A DNA stretch of 8,013 bases from an uncultured bacterium (GTDB lineage Bacteria; Actinomycetota; Coriobacteriia; Coriobacteriales; Coriobacteriaceae). The stretch is taken from contig CAJMPK010000064.1 in assembly GCA_905215205.1 (NCBI GenBank), forward strand, positions 1 through 8,013, in the 5' to 3' direction. A program made the translations under genes and the position numbers. The notes under the pieces are model-generated. The model was not told where the DNA came from. It saw nothing but the letters and a program-made list of their open reading frames with translations, and did not search any database. Positions 1-8,013 of the stretch are shown piece by piece; the stretch's first letter is position 1; the number at the start of each line of letters is the position of its first letter.

Positions 1-1001
1 GCCTGGGCTTCCACTACAAGTGGGACATGGGCTGGATGAACGACACCCTGCACTACATGCAGACCGATTTTCCGTGGCGCCCCGGCAACCACGGGCTGCT
101 CACGTTCTCCATCATGTATGCCTTTACCGAGAACTTTATCTGCCCGCTGAGCCACGACGAGGTCGTGCACGGCAAGTGCTCGCTGATCGGCCGTATGCCG
201 GGCGACTGGTGGCGCCAGTTTGCCGGCCTGCGCACGCTGGCCTTCTACCAGATGACGCACCCCGGTGCCAAGCTCAACTTTATGGGCAACGAGATCGGCC
301 AGTTTATTGAGTGGCGCTACTACGAGTCCATCCAGTGGTTCCTGACCGAGGAGTATGAGACCCACCGTCATCATCAGGCGTTCATTAAGGCGCTCAACCA
401 CCTGTACACCGCCGAGCCCGCCCTGTACGAGCGCGGTTACACCGACGACGGCTTTACCTGGATCGACGCGGATAACTCCAAGCAGTCCATCGTGAGCTTT
501 GTGCGTCAGGGCGAGGACGTAGATGACGACCTGGTGATCCTGATCAACTTTGATCCGGCGAGCTACGAGAGCTTTCGCGTGGGCGTGCCGCGCGAGGGTG
601 ACTGGGAGGTCATCTTCGATTCCGACCGTCCGGAGTTTGGCGGCAGTGGATATGCCGGCGAGGAGCCCTACACCTGCTCGAGCGAGCCCTATCCCTGGAA
701 CGGGCAGATGGACTCCATCGAGATTAAGGTGCCTGGCCTGGCAGGCGTGGTGCTTAAGCGCCGCGGACCCAGCAGCTATAAGCCGCCCGTGGTCGAGGAG
801 CCCAAGAAGGCGACGCGCAAGCGTGCGTCCTCGGTGAAGCCCAAGGCCGCGGCTGCTAAGAAGGCTCCGGCTAAGGCGAAGGCCGCCAAGCCCGCAGCCA
901 AGGCTTCGGCCAAGTCCACCACGACCAAGAAGGCAGCCACCAAAAAGGCTGCTCCCAAGGCAAAGGCAGCTGCTGTTAAGGCTCCTGCCAAGAAAGCGTA
1001 A
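1..1001 (+). CDS. glgB: 1,4-alpha-glucan branching enzyme GlgB, C-terminal part (5' truncated by window)
   Basis: The branching enzyme (GH13) cuts alpha-1,4 chains of growing glycogen and re-attaches them through alpha-1,6 links in the cytoplasm. The reading frame is already open at the left edge; the first full codon is at base 3, giving 332 residues before TAA at 999-1001. The fragment opens with LGFHYKWDMGWMNDTLHYM, a GlgB signature. It continues with LSHDEVVHGK (codons from base 147), whose His-Asp pair matches the conserved transition-state His and third catalytic Asp of GH13. LNFMGNEIGQF (end of the barrel) and the C-terminal all-beta domain follow, ending near VVLKRR at about base 764. 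The nucleophile Asp and acid/base Glu lie upstream, outside the window. Ordinary GlgB proteins end about here; this one continues for 78 Ala/Lys-rich residues (separate entry). It is first of the five genes visible; the operon may start further upstream. Identification is firm. Confidence 0.96.
   Translation, partial: LGFHYKWDMGWMNDTLHYMQTDFPWRPGNHGLLTFSIMYAFTENFICPLSHDEVVHGKCSLIGRMPGDWWRQFAGLRTLAFYQMTHPGAKLNFMGNEIGQFIEWRYYESIQWFLTEEYETHRHHQAFIKALNHLYTAEPALYERGYTDDGFTWIDADNSKQSIVSFVRQGEDVDDDLVILINFDPASYESFRVGVPREGDWEVIFDSDRPEFGGSGYAGEEPYTCSSEPYPWNGQMDSIEIKVPGLAGVVLKRRGPSSYKPPVVEEPKKATRKRASSVKPKAAAAKKAPAKAKAAKPAAKASAKSTTTKKAATKKAAPKAKAAAVKAPAKKA
765..998 (+). other. Ala/Lys-rich C-terminal tail of GlgB (histone H1-like low complexity)
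   Basis: After the last beta-domain strand the protein runs into 78 residues made mostly of Ala (26) and Lys (22), with Pro, Thr and Ser. Only two acidic residues occur, both near the start (VVEEPKK), so the tail is strongly basic. Motifs such as KKAPAKAKAAKPAAK and TKKAATKKAAPK resemble the tails of histone H1, AlgP and mycobacterial HupB. Synonymous codons vary (GCC, GCT, GCA, GCG; AAG, AAA), so this is not a simple DNA microsatellite. It is likely disordered. Its function is unknown; binding to an anionic partner is inference from charge. Confidence 0.9.
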
Positions 1002-1026
1002 CAAAGGCGTTACCACTGTAATTACC

Positions 1027-1041
1027 CGCCCCGCGGGGGCG
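1027..1041 (+). other. short GC hairpin after glgB
   Basis: CGCCCC (1027-1032) and GGGGCG (1036-1041) form a perfect 6-bp stem around the 3-base loop GCG, 25 bases after the glgB stop. No T-run follows, so it is not a convincing intrinsic terminator. It could stabilise the glgB 3' end or be a weak attenuator between glgB and glgP. Confidence 0.4.
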
Positions 1042-1060
1042 TAGGATACATGTCATAACC

Positions 1061-1093
1061 GTTCCGGGAGAAACATCCCCGGGGGAAAGGAAC
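1061..1093 (+). promoter_or_regulatory. glgP leader hairpin covering its Shine-Dalgarno site
   Basis: The Shine-Dalgarno region of glgP is the purine run at 1081-1091, with AAAGGA at 1086-1091 lying 4 bases before the ATG. GTTCC (1061-1065) can pair with GGAAC (1089-1093), and inside it GGGA (1066-1069) can pair with TCCC (1076-1079) around a 6-base loop, leaving 1080-1088 as a bulge. This folding would partly mask the ribosome site. The site decides the start at 1096; the folding is by eye and only tentative. Confidence 0.35.
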
Positions 1094-1095
1094 GT

Positions 1096-3522
1096 ATGAA
1101 TAAAATCTTCGACAACAAGCAGGAGTTTACCGAGCTCTATCGCGATGCCGTCATGAGCATCAGCGGCAAGAGCGTCGAGGCTGCCAGCGACCTCGATCGC
1201 TTTAACGCCCTAGCCAAGCTCGTGGCCGAGAAGGCACGTACCGTTGCCACCAAGAGTGACGCCCGTGCCACCGCCGAGGGCAAGAAGCGCGTGTACTACT
1301 TCTCGATCGAGTTTTTGATCGGCCGCCTGCTCGACAACTACCTGCTTAACTTTGGCGTGCGCGACATGGTCGCCGAGGCGATCGACGACATGGGCTTTGA
1401 CCTGTCCGTCATCGAGAACCAGGAGCCCGATCCGGCGCTGGGCAACGGTGGCCTGGGCCGTCTGGCCGCATGCTTCCTGGATTCCATGGCAGCCGAGGGC
1501 ATTGCCGGCTACGGCAACGGCATGCGCTACCGCTACGGCCTGTTTAAGCAGGAGATCGTCAACGGCAGCCAGGTCGAGGCCACCGACGAGTGGCTCACCC
1601 ACGGCTATCCCTGGGAGGTCCGCCGTCAGGACAAGGCCGTGACCATTAAGTTTGGTGGCCACGTGGAGGGCTTTGAGGAGAATGGCCGCACGTTCTACCG
1701 CACGGTGGACACGCAGGACATCCTGGCAGTCCCCTATGACATCCCCGTTGTGGGCTATGCCGGCGAGACTGTCAACAAGCTGCGCGTCTGGGCCGCTGAG
1801 CCGGTCGAGGAACACTTTGACCTCGAGGCCTTCAACCGTGGCGACTACGCCCTGGCCGACGCCGAGCGCGCCGAGGCCGAGGCCATCAGCGCCATCCTCT
1901 ACCCCAATGACGCCGGCGAGCACGGCCGTCTGCTACGCCTGAAGCAGGAGTACCTGTTTGTCTCGGCCGGCATCTACAGCCTGCTCGACACCTTTGAGAA
2001 GGAGCACAGCGCTAACTGGGAGCTGCTGCCGCAGTTTGTGGCCATCCACACCAACGATACCCACCCCGCCATGTGCGGCCCCGAGCTCATGCGTATCCTC
2101 ATCGACGAGAAGAAGCTCGAGTGGGACGACGCCTGGAACATCGTGACGCAGGTCGTGAGCTACACCAACCACACCATCCTGCCCGAGGCTCTGGAGAAGT
2201 GGCCCATCGGTACGTTCTCCAAGCTCCTCCCCCGCGTGTACCAGATCATCGACGAGATCAGCCGTCGTTGGCACGAGTCGTTCGACACCACGCAGGAGGG
2301 CTGGCAGGAGCGTCTGCGCCAGACCGCCATCCTGTGGGACGGTGAGGTTCGCATGGCCAACCTGTCTGTGATCTGCAGCCACAGCGTCAACGGCGTGGCA
2401 AAGATCCACTCCGACATCATCAAGAACATCGTGCTCAAGGACTTCTATGCCCTGACGCCCGAGAAGTTCAACAACAAGACCAACGGCATCTCGCACCGTC
2501 GCTTCTTTGCCGAGGCCAACCCCACCTATGCCAAGCTCGTGACCGAGGTCATTGGCGACGGCTGGCTCAAGGACGCCTTTGAGCTTGAGAAGCTCAAGGA
2601 GTTTAAGGACGACACCGAGTTCCTGAAGGCCGTGGGCGCCTCCAAGCGCGCCAACAAGGAGCGTCTGGCCGCCTATGTCAAGTCCGGGACCGGTCTGGTC
2701 ATTGACCCCAACACCGTCTTCGATGTCCAGGTAAAGCGCTTCCATGCCTACAAGCGCCAGCTCATGAACATTATGAAGGTGATGGACATCTACAACCGTC
2801 GCATCGCCGACCCCAACTTCCACCTGACGCCGACGACCTTCATCTTTAGCGGCAAGGCCGCCTCAAGCTACACCTTTGCCAAGGAGACCATCCGCCTGAT
2901 CAACTCCGTCGCCGAGGTCATCAACAACGATGCCCGCGTCAACGAGGTTATGAAAGTCTGCTTTATCCCCAACTTCCGCGTGAGCAACGCCCAGCTCATC
3001 TATCCTGCCGCCGAGATCTCGGAGCAGATCTCCACCGCCGGCAAGGAGGCCTCGGGCACGTCCAACATGAAGCTCATGATGAACGGTGCCATTACGCTGG
3101 GCACCCTCGACGGCGCCAACATCGAGATCGCCGACCTGGCCGGTCGCGAGAACGAGGCCATCTTTGGCCTGACCGCTCCCGAGGTCGAGCAGCTCTGGGC
3201 ATCCAACAGTTACTTTGCGTGGGATACCCTCAACGGCGACCGCGAGCGTCTGGGCCGCGTGATGGACGAGCTCAAGGACAACACCTTTGCGGGTCTTTCG
3301 GGCAACTTTGAGAGCATCTACAACGAGCTCATGAACAACAACGACCCCGACCTGGTCATGGCCGATTTCCGCAGCTACGTAGACGCCTGGGAGAAGCTCA
3401 CGAACAGCTACGGCGACCAGGAGACCTGGAACCGCAAGGCCCTGCTCAACACCGCCTCGAGCGGCTGGTTCTCGAGCGACCGCACCATTCGCGAGTACCG
3501 CGACGAGATCTGGCACGCGTAA
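1096..3522 (+). CDS. glgP: glycogen phosphorylase (PLP-dependent, GT35)
   Basis: The enzyme removes terminal glucose from alpha-1,4 glucan chains with inorganic phosphate, releasing glucose-1-phosphate in the cytoplasm. The 808-residue protein is close to family length (about 800-830). Visible family motifs in order: FSIEFLIGR near residue 75, GNGGLGRLAACFLDSMA at 116-132, TNDTHP at 319-324, NGISHRRF near 464, KRFHAYKRQ from Lys547, FSGKAASSYTFAK, and GKEASGTSNMKLMMNGA with the pyridoxal-phosphate lysine at 659 followed by TLDGAN. The start has a Shine-Dalgarno site (AAAGGA) and no better upstream ATG. It lies between glgB and glgC, so degradation is encoded in the middle of the synthesis genes. 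It has no Ala/Lys tail and ends normally at about family length. MalP-type maltodextrin phosphorylase has the same fold; the glycogen operon context favours GlgP. Confidence 0.97.
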   Translation: MNKIFDNKQEFTELYRDAVMSISGKSVEAASDLDRFNALAKLVAEKARTVATKSDARATAEGKKRVYYFSIEFLIGRLLDNYLLNFGVRDMVAEAIDDMGFDLSVIENQEPDPALGNGGLGRLAACFLDSMAAEGIAGYGNGMRYRYGLFKQEIVNGSQVEATDEWLTHGYPWEVRRQDKAVTIKFGGHVEGFEENGRTFYRTVDTQDILAVPYDIPVVGYAGETVNKLRVWAAEPVEEHFDLEAFNRGDYALADAERAEAEAISAILYPNDAGEHGRLLRLKQEYLFVSAGIYSLLDTFEKEHSANWELLPQFVAIHTNDTHPAMCGPELMRILIDEKKLEWDDAWNIVTQVVSYTNHTILPEALEKWPIGTFSKLLPRVYQIIDEISRRWHESFDTTQEGWQERLRQTAILWDGEVRMANLSVICSHSVNGVAKIHSDIIKNIVLKDFYALTPEKFNNKTNGISHRRFFAEANPTYAKLVTEVIGDGWLKDAFELEKLKEFKDDTEFLKAVGASKRANKERLAAYVKSGTGLVIDPNTVFDVQVKRFHAYKRQLMNIMKVMDIYNRRIADPNFHLTPTTFIFSGKAASSYTFAKETIRLINSVAEVINNDARVNEVMKVCFIPNFRVSNAQLIYPAAEISEQISTAGKEASGTSNMKLMMNGAITLGTLDGANIEIADLAGRENEAIFGLTAPEVEQLWASNSYFAWDTLNGDRERLGRVMDELKDNTFAGLSGNFESIYNELMNNNDPDLVMADFRSYVDAWEKLTNSYGDQETWNRKALLNTASSGWFSSDRTIREYRDEIWHA

Positions 3523-3540
3523 AGGCGCGCGAGCTCCCCT

Positions 3541-3555
3541 ATGCCAGCACGGCAT
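3541..3555 (+). other. small hairpin in the glgP-glgC spacer
   Basis: ATGCC (3541-3545) pairs perfectly with GGCAT (3551-3555) around the loop AGCAC, 18 bases after the glgP stop. It sits just upstream of a larger hairpin (3560-3590). It has no T-tract. It may protect the 3' end of the glgP message or mark a processing site; both are guesses. Confidence 0.35.
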
Positions 3556-3559
3556 TACT

Positions 3560-3590
3560 CGATGGGCGTGACGTTGCGCCGCGCCCATCG
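3560..3590 (+). other. 9-bp stem-loop in the glgP-glgC spacer
   Basis: CGATGGGCG (3560-3568) and CGCCCATCG (3582-3590) are exact reverse complements separated by 13 bases. The sequence after it reads CTAATGGGTTTAGG, which is not a run of T, so a strong intrinsic terminator is unlikely. A partial terminator, attenuator or mRNA-stability element between glgP and glgC is possible. The symmetry is certain, the role is not. Confidence 0.45.
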
Positions 3591-3630
3591 CTAATGGGTT
3601 TAGGAACATCGATGACAGAAGGAGAAATCG

Positions 3631-4779
3631 ATGAGTAAGAAAGAATGTATCGCGATGCTCCTCGCAGGAGGACAGGGCAGCCGATTGGGGGCACTCACCC
3701 AAAAGATCGCTAAGCCGGCGGTTAGCTTTGGTGGCAAGTTCCGCATTATCGACTTTTCGCTGTCCAACTGCTCCAACTCGGGCATCGACACGGTGGGCGT
3801 TCTGACGCAGTATCGCCCCTACCTGCTGCATGCCTATGTGGGCTCCGGCGAGGCTTGGGATCTTGACAGCCGCGACGGCGGCGTGTCGATCCTGCCGCCG
3901 TACGAGACGCAGACCGGCGGCGCCTGGTATGCGGGCACGGCCGACGCCATTACGCAGAACCTCGACTACATCAAGGCCAACGACCCCAAGTACGTCCTGA
4001 TTCTTTCGGGCGATCACCTGTATCGCATGGACTACCGCAAGATGCTCAAGACGCACATTGAGAACAACGCAGACCTCACGGTGAGCGTTATGCCCGTGCC
4101 GTGGGAGGAGGCCAGCCGCTTTGGCATCCTGACCACCGATCCCGAGGACGGCCGTATTACCAAGTTTACCGAGAAGCCCGATAAGCCCGATTCGAACCTC
4201 GCGTCCATGGGCATCTACATCTTCTCGGCCGACGTCCTGATCGAGGCACTCGAGGAGGACGCTCTGGACCAGCGCTCGAGCCACGACTTTGGCAAGGACA
4301 TCATCCCCAAGCTGCTCGGCGAAGGTAAGCGCCTGTACAGCTACGAGTTCCACGGCTTTTGGAAGGACGTCGGCACCATCGCCAGCTTCCACGAGACCTC
4401 GATGGACCTGCTGGGCAACAACCCCGAGTTCGATCTGTTCGACAAGCACTTCCCCATCATGTCCAACATCACCACGCGTCCGCCGCACTACATTGGCCCG
4501 GATGGTCGCCTGGACGACTGCCTGGTCTCCAACGGCTGCAAGATTTACGGCACCGCTCGCCACTCGATCCTTTCGACCGATGTCATCATCGAGGAGCGCG
4601 CCGTGGTCGAGGACTCCGTGCTGCTGCCAGGTGCGCACGTTAAGAGCGGTGCGCACATCTGCCGCGCTATTTTGGGCGAGAACTCCACGGTCGAAGAGGG
4701 CGTGAAGCTCGGCTCTGTCGATACCACCAAGGATACGGCCGTCGTTGGAAATGACGTCGTTATCGGGAAGGGGGAATGA
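3631..4779 (+). CDS. glgC: glucose-1-phosphate adenylyltransferase, catalytic subunit GlgC
   Basis: It makes ADP-glucose and pyrophosphate from glucose-1-phosphate and ATP, the committed step of bacterial glycogen synthesis. At 382 residues it is the length of the short Bacillus-type GlgC rather than the longer enterobacterial form. The N-terminal nucleotidyltransferase domain has LLAGGQGSRL (Arg18 in the ATP loop), AKPAVSFGGKFRIIDFSLSN, GTADAI, LSGDHLYRMDY with the metal-binding/catalytic Asp128, FTEKP with Lys182 matching the glucose-1-phosphate-binding lysine, and FWKDVGT. The C-terminal part (about 290-380) is a left-handed beta-helix with imperfect hexapeptide repeats. Lys25 sits where the E. 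coli allosteric Lys39 lies, but regulation cannot be read from this alone. The start is set by GAAGGAG at 3618-3624, six bases before the ATG. glgD follows after four bases, implying coupled translation and a GlgC/GlgD heteromer. Confidence 0.97.
   Translation: MSKKECIAMLLAGGQGSRLGALTQKIAKPAVSFGGKFRIIDFSLSNCSNSGIDTVGVLTQYRPYLLHAYVGSGEAWDLDSRDGGVSILPPYETQTGGAWYAGTADAITQNLDYIKANDPKYVLILSGDHLYRMDYRKMLKTHIENNADLTVSVMPVPWEEASRFGILTTDPEDGRITKFTEKPDKPDSNLASMGIYIFSADVLIEALEEDALDQRSSHDFGKDIIPKLLGEGKRLYSYEFHGFWKDVGTIASFHETSMDLLGNNPEFDLFDKHFPIMSNITTRPPHYIGPDGRLDDCLVSNGCKIYGTARHSILSTDVIIEERAVVEDSVLLPGAHVKSGAHICRAILGENSTVEEGVKLGSVDTTKDTAVVGNDVVIGKGE
4768..4774 (+). promoter_or_regulatory. glgD ribosome binding site inside the end of glgC
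   Basis: AAGGGGG lies within the last codons of glgC, 9 bases before the ATG at 4784. It supports that ATG over the in-frame TTG at 4745, which would add 13 residues unlike GlgD and has no good Shine-Dalgarno site. The ATG-encoded start MINRKAIGYI matches how GlgD proteins usually begin. Confidence 0.6.
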
Positions 4780-4783
4780 TCCG

Positions 4784-5911
4784 ATGATCAATCGCAAGGC
4801 CATCGGTTATATCACCGCTAACTACTCTTCGACCTACGGCAGCGTCCTGCTCAAGGACCGCCCCATCGCGTCCGTTCCGTTTTTGGGCCGCTACCGCTTG
4901 ATTGACTTTCCGCTGTCCAACATGATGAATGCCGGTATCAAGACCGTCGGCGTCGTCATGCCGGGCAACTACCGCTCGCTGATCGATCACGTCGGCTCGG
5001 GCAAGGACTGGGGCCTGGACCGCAAGAAGGGCGGCCTGTTCATGGTGCCCGGCAACGCGTATGGCACCACCAAGGGCGGCATGCGCTTCCTGCTGCGCGA
5101 CATCATCTCTAACAAGACGCTGTTCCAGCGCTCGGACAAGCCCTATGTTGTGATGATGGGCACCAACATCATCTTTAACATGGACCTCAACACCATCATC
5201 GATGCGCACGAGAACTCCGGCGCCCAGATGACCGTGGTGTACTGCAAGGCCACGCACAACGTCGATGACGAGACCAAACTCGAAATTAACGAGAACGGCC
5301 GCCTGACGGGCGTGAGCGCCGGCGTCGTGTACGGCGACAACGCCTCTATGGACTGCTGCATCGTCAACCGCGAGACGCTGCTCGAGATCATCGAACACTA
5401 CCAGGCCGCCGACTATCTGGACCTGCTCGAGGCGCTCCAGGGCGACTTTGGCAACATCGACGTGTGCAGCTACGAGTACAAGGGCGAGGTCGTGGGCGTG
5501 TTTAGCGAGAAGTCGCTGTATCGCCGCAGCATGGACCTGCTCGACCAGACCGTGGCCGACCATCTCTTTGACCCCGAGCGTCCGATTCTGACCAAGGCTC
5601 ACGACGTGCCGCCTTCGCGCTATGCGACCGGCAGTCACGCATGCAACTCGATCATCTCGGCCGGCTGCATCATCAAGGGCACCGTGCGCAACTCGATCCT
5701 GTCGCGCGGCGTCGTGGTCGAGGAAGGCGCCTCGGTGACCAACTCGATTATCAACCAGAGCTGCATCATCAAGAGCGGTGCTCGTGTTGAGAATGCCATT
5801 CTGGACAAGAACAACGTGGTTCCCACCAATACCGAGCTTCGCGGCACGCCCGAGAACATCCTGGTGCTGGGAAAGGCCCCGTTAACTTCTGATATCACCA
5901 ACGCGAGCTAG
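4784..5911 (+). CDS. glgD: GlgD, non-catalytic (regulatory) ADP-glucose pyrophosphorylase subunit
   Basis: A 375-residue GlgC paralogue that in Bacillus-type systems pairs with GlgC in a heterotetramer and modulates its activity. It shares the GlgC layout: FLGRYRLIDFPLSNMMNAGIK matches the GlgC segment KFRIIDFSLSNCSNSGID, and a C-terminal beta-helix with hexapeptide-like repeats (from about residue 285) is present. The active-site loops are lost. The AGGQGSRL nucleotide loop is replaced by TANYSSTYGSV, the GDH of GlgC is GTN (Asp128 becomes Asn128 at the same number), and the FTEKP lysine motif is absent. This pattern supports a structural/regulatory role rather than its own synthesis. It starts 4 bases after the glgC stop, the tightest junction in the operon. 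Length is near or slightly above known GlgD proteins. Confidence 0.95.
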   Translation: MINRKAIGYITANYSSTYGSVLLKDRPIASVPFLGRYRLIDFPLSNMMNAGIKTVGVVMPGNYRSLIDHVGSGKDWGLDRKKGGLFMVPGNAYGTTKGGMRFLLRDIISNKTLFQRSDKPYVVMMGTNIIFNMDLNTIIDAHENSGAQMTVVYCKATHNVDDETKLEINENGRLTGVSAGVVYGDNASMDCCIVNRETLLEIIEHYQAADYLDLLEALQGDFGNIDVCSYEYKGEVVGVFSEKSLYRRSMDLLDQTVADHLFDPERPILTKAHDVPPSRYATGSHACNSIISAGCIIKGTVRNSILSRGVVVEEGASVTNSIINQSCIIKSGARVENAILDKNNVVPTNTELRGTPENILVLGKAPLTSDITNAS

Positions 5912-5942
5912 CTTTGGCACCGCAACATCGCTCGTAACATGT

Positions 5943-5978
5943 AGAATAGCCGCCCGGTTAGCGCCAGGCGGCTATTCT
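5943..5978 (+). terminator. 12-bp stem-loop between glgD and glgA (possible terminator or attenuator)
   Basis: AGAATAGCCGCC (5943-5954) and GGCGGCTATTCT (5967-5978) are exact reverse complements with a 12-base loop; two further G-C pairs can form in the loop after a C-A mismatch (5956-5957 with 5964-5965). This is the strongest inverted repeat in the window. It starts 32 bases after the glgD stop and ends 23 bases before glgA. The only T-rich part is the end of the 3' arm (CTATTCT) and there is no following T-run, so it may terminate partially, act as an attenuator, or shield mRNA. Since glgA is co-directional and close behind, full termination would require a glgA promoter in this small gap. 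Confidence 0.5.
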
Positions 5979-5991
5979 CGAATTGCAACAT

Positions 5992-5996
5992 GGGAG
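5992..5996 (+). promoter_or_regulatory. glgA ribosome binding site
   Basis: GGGAG ends 5 bases before the ATG at 6002. It fixes the start of glgA: the next in-frame ATG (codon 8) lacks such a site, and the GlgA core begins just after it with QIVFASAECAPF. Confidence 0.6.
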
Positions 5997-6001
5997 ACAA
6001 T

Positions 6002-8013
<2,012 letters not shown>

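Noticed and set aside
776..991. Minus-strand open frame opposite the GlgB tail, resembling a membrane protein
   Set aside because: Same cause: the antisense of Ala/Lys-rich codons reads as Ala/Leu/Val. No independent start signal or family resemblance is seen.
765..998. Tandem DNA repeat or CRISPR-like array in the Ala/Lys-coding stretch
   Set aside because: The repetition is at the protein level with varied synonymous codons; no regular repeat-spacer unit is present.
1002..1060. Promoter for glgP in the glgB-glgP gap (for example TAGGAT at 1042-1047)
   Set aside because: No acceptable -35 element lies 16-18 bases upstream.
4745..4783. TTG start for glgD 13 codons upstream, overlapping glgC
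   Set aside because: The added residues do not look like GlgD, and the ATG at 4784 has a Shine-Dalgarno site at good distance and the expected N-terminus.
2863..4803. 646-residue minus-strand open frame spanning glgP end, spacer and glgC
   Set aside because: It lies antisense to two clearly identified genes and is explained by GC-rich third positions. The protein has no recognisable motif.
5914..5947. Possible glgA promoter: TTGGCA (5914-5919) with TAACAT (5935-5940) or TAGAAT (5942-5947)
   Set aside because: The spacers are 15 and 22 bases, both off the preferred 17, and the start point would fall in or next to the stem-loop. Too weak to annotate without transcript-start data.

Overview
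The window holds five co-directional genes of a glycogen-metabolism operon on the + strand, in the order glgB (3' part only), glgP, glgC, glgD, glgA (5' part, still open at the window edge). Intergenic gaps are 94, 108, 4 and 90 bases, and no stretch over 300 bases lacks a gene. The DNA is GC-rich with strong preference for G/C-ending codons (GCC, CTG, AAG, GAG), and translation starts follow clear Shine-Dalgarno sites. The combination of a GC-rich genome, a Bacillus-type GlgC+GlgD pair and Ala/Lys-rich protein tails suggests a gut actinobacterium of the Coriobacteriia, perhaps Collinsella or a relative. This assignment is inference from style and content, not from a database match.

Layout: 1-1001, C-terminal part of the 1,4-alpha-glucan branching enzyme, ending in a 78-residue Ala/Lys tail. 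1002-1095, a short leader with two small hairpins, the second overlapping the glgP ribosome binding site. 1096-3522, glycogen phosphorylase. 3523-3630, a spacer with two perfect hairpins. 3631-4779, ADP-glucose pyrophosphorylase catalytic subunit. 4784-5911, GlgD, its catalytically degenerate paralogue. 5912-6001, a spacer with a perfect 12-bp stem-loop. 6002-8013, glycogen synthase, with a complete GT5 catalytic region followed by at least 178 residues of alternating acidic and basic low-complexity sequence.

Together, GlgC/GlgD would make ADP-glucose from glucose-1-phosphate and ATP, GlgA would extend alpha-1,4 chains, GlgB would add alpha-1,6 branches, and GlgP would release glucose-1-phosphate by phosphorolysis. 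The enzymes themselves are textbook. The unusual part is that the two polymer-building enzymes, GlgB and GlgA, both carry long histone-H1-like, lysine-rich disordered tails, while GlgP, GlgC and GlgD do not. The GlgA tail also has acidic blocks that could pair electrostatically with the basic GlgB tail. This is the best candidate here for something undescribed, for example a scaffold or condensate for glycogen granule assembly, or a tether to an anionic polymer. The function is a hypothesis.
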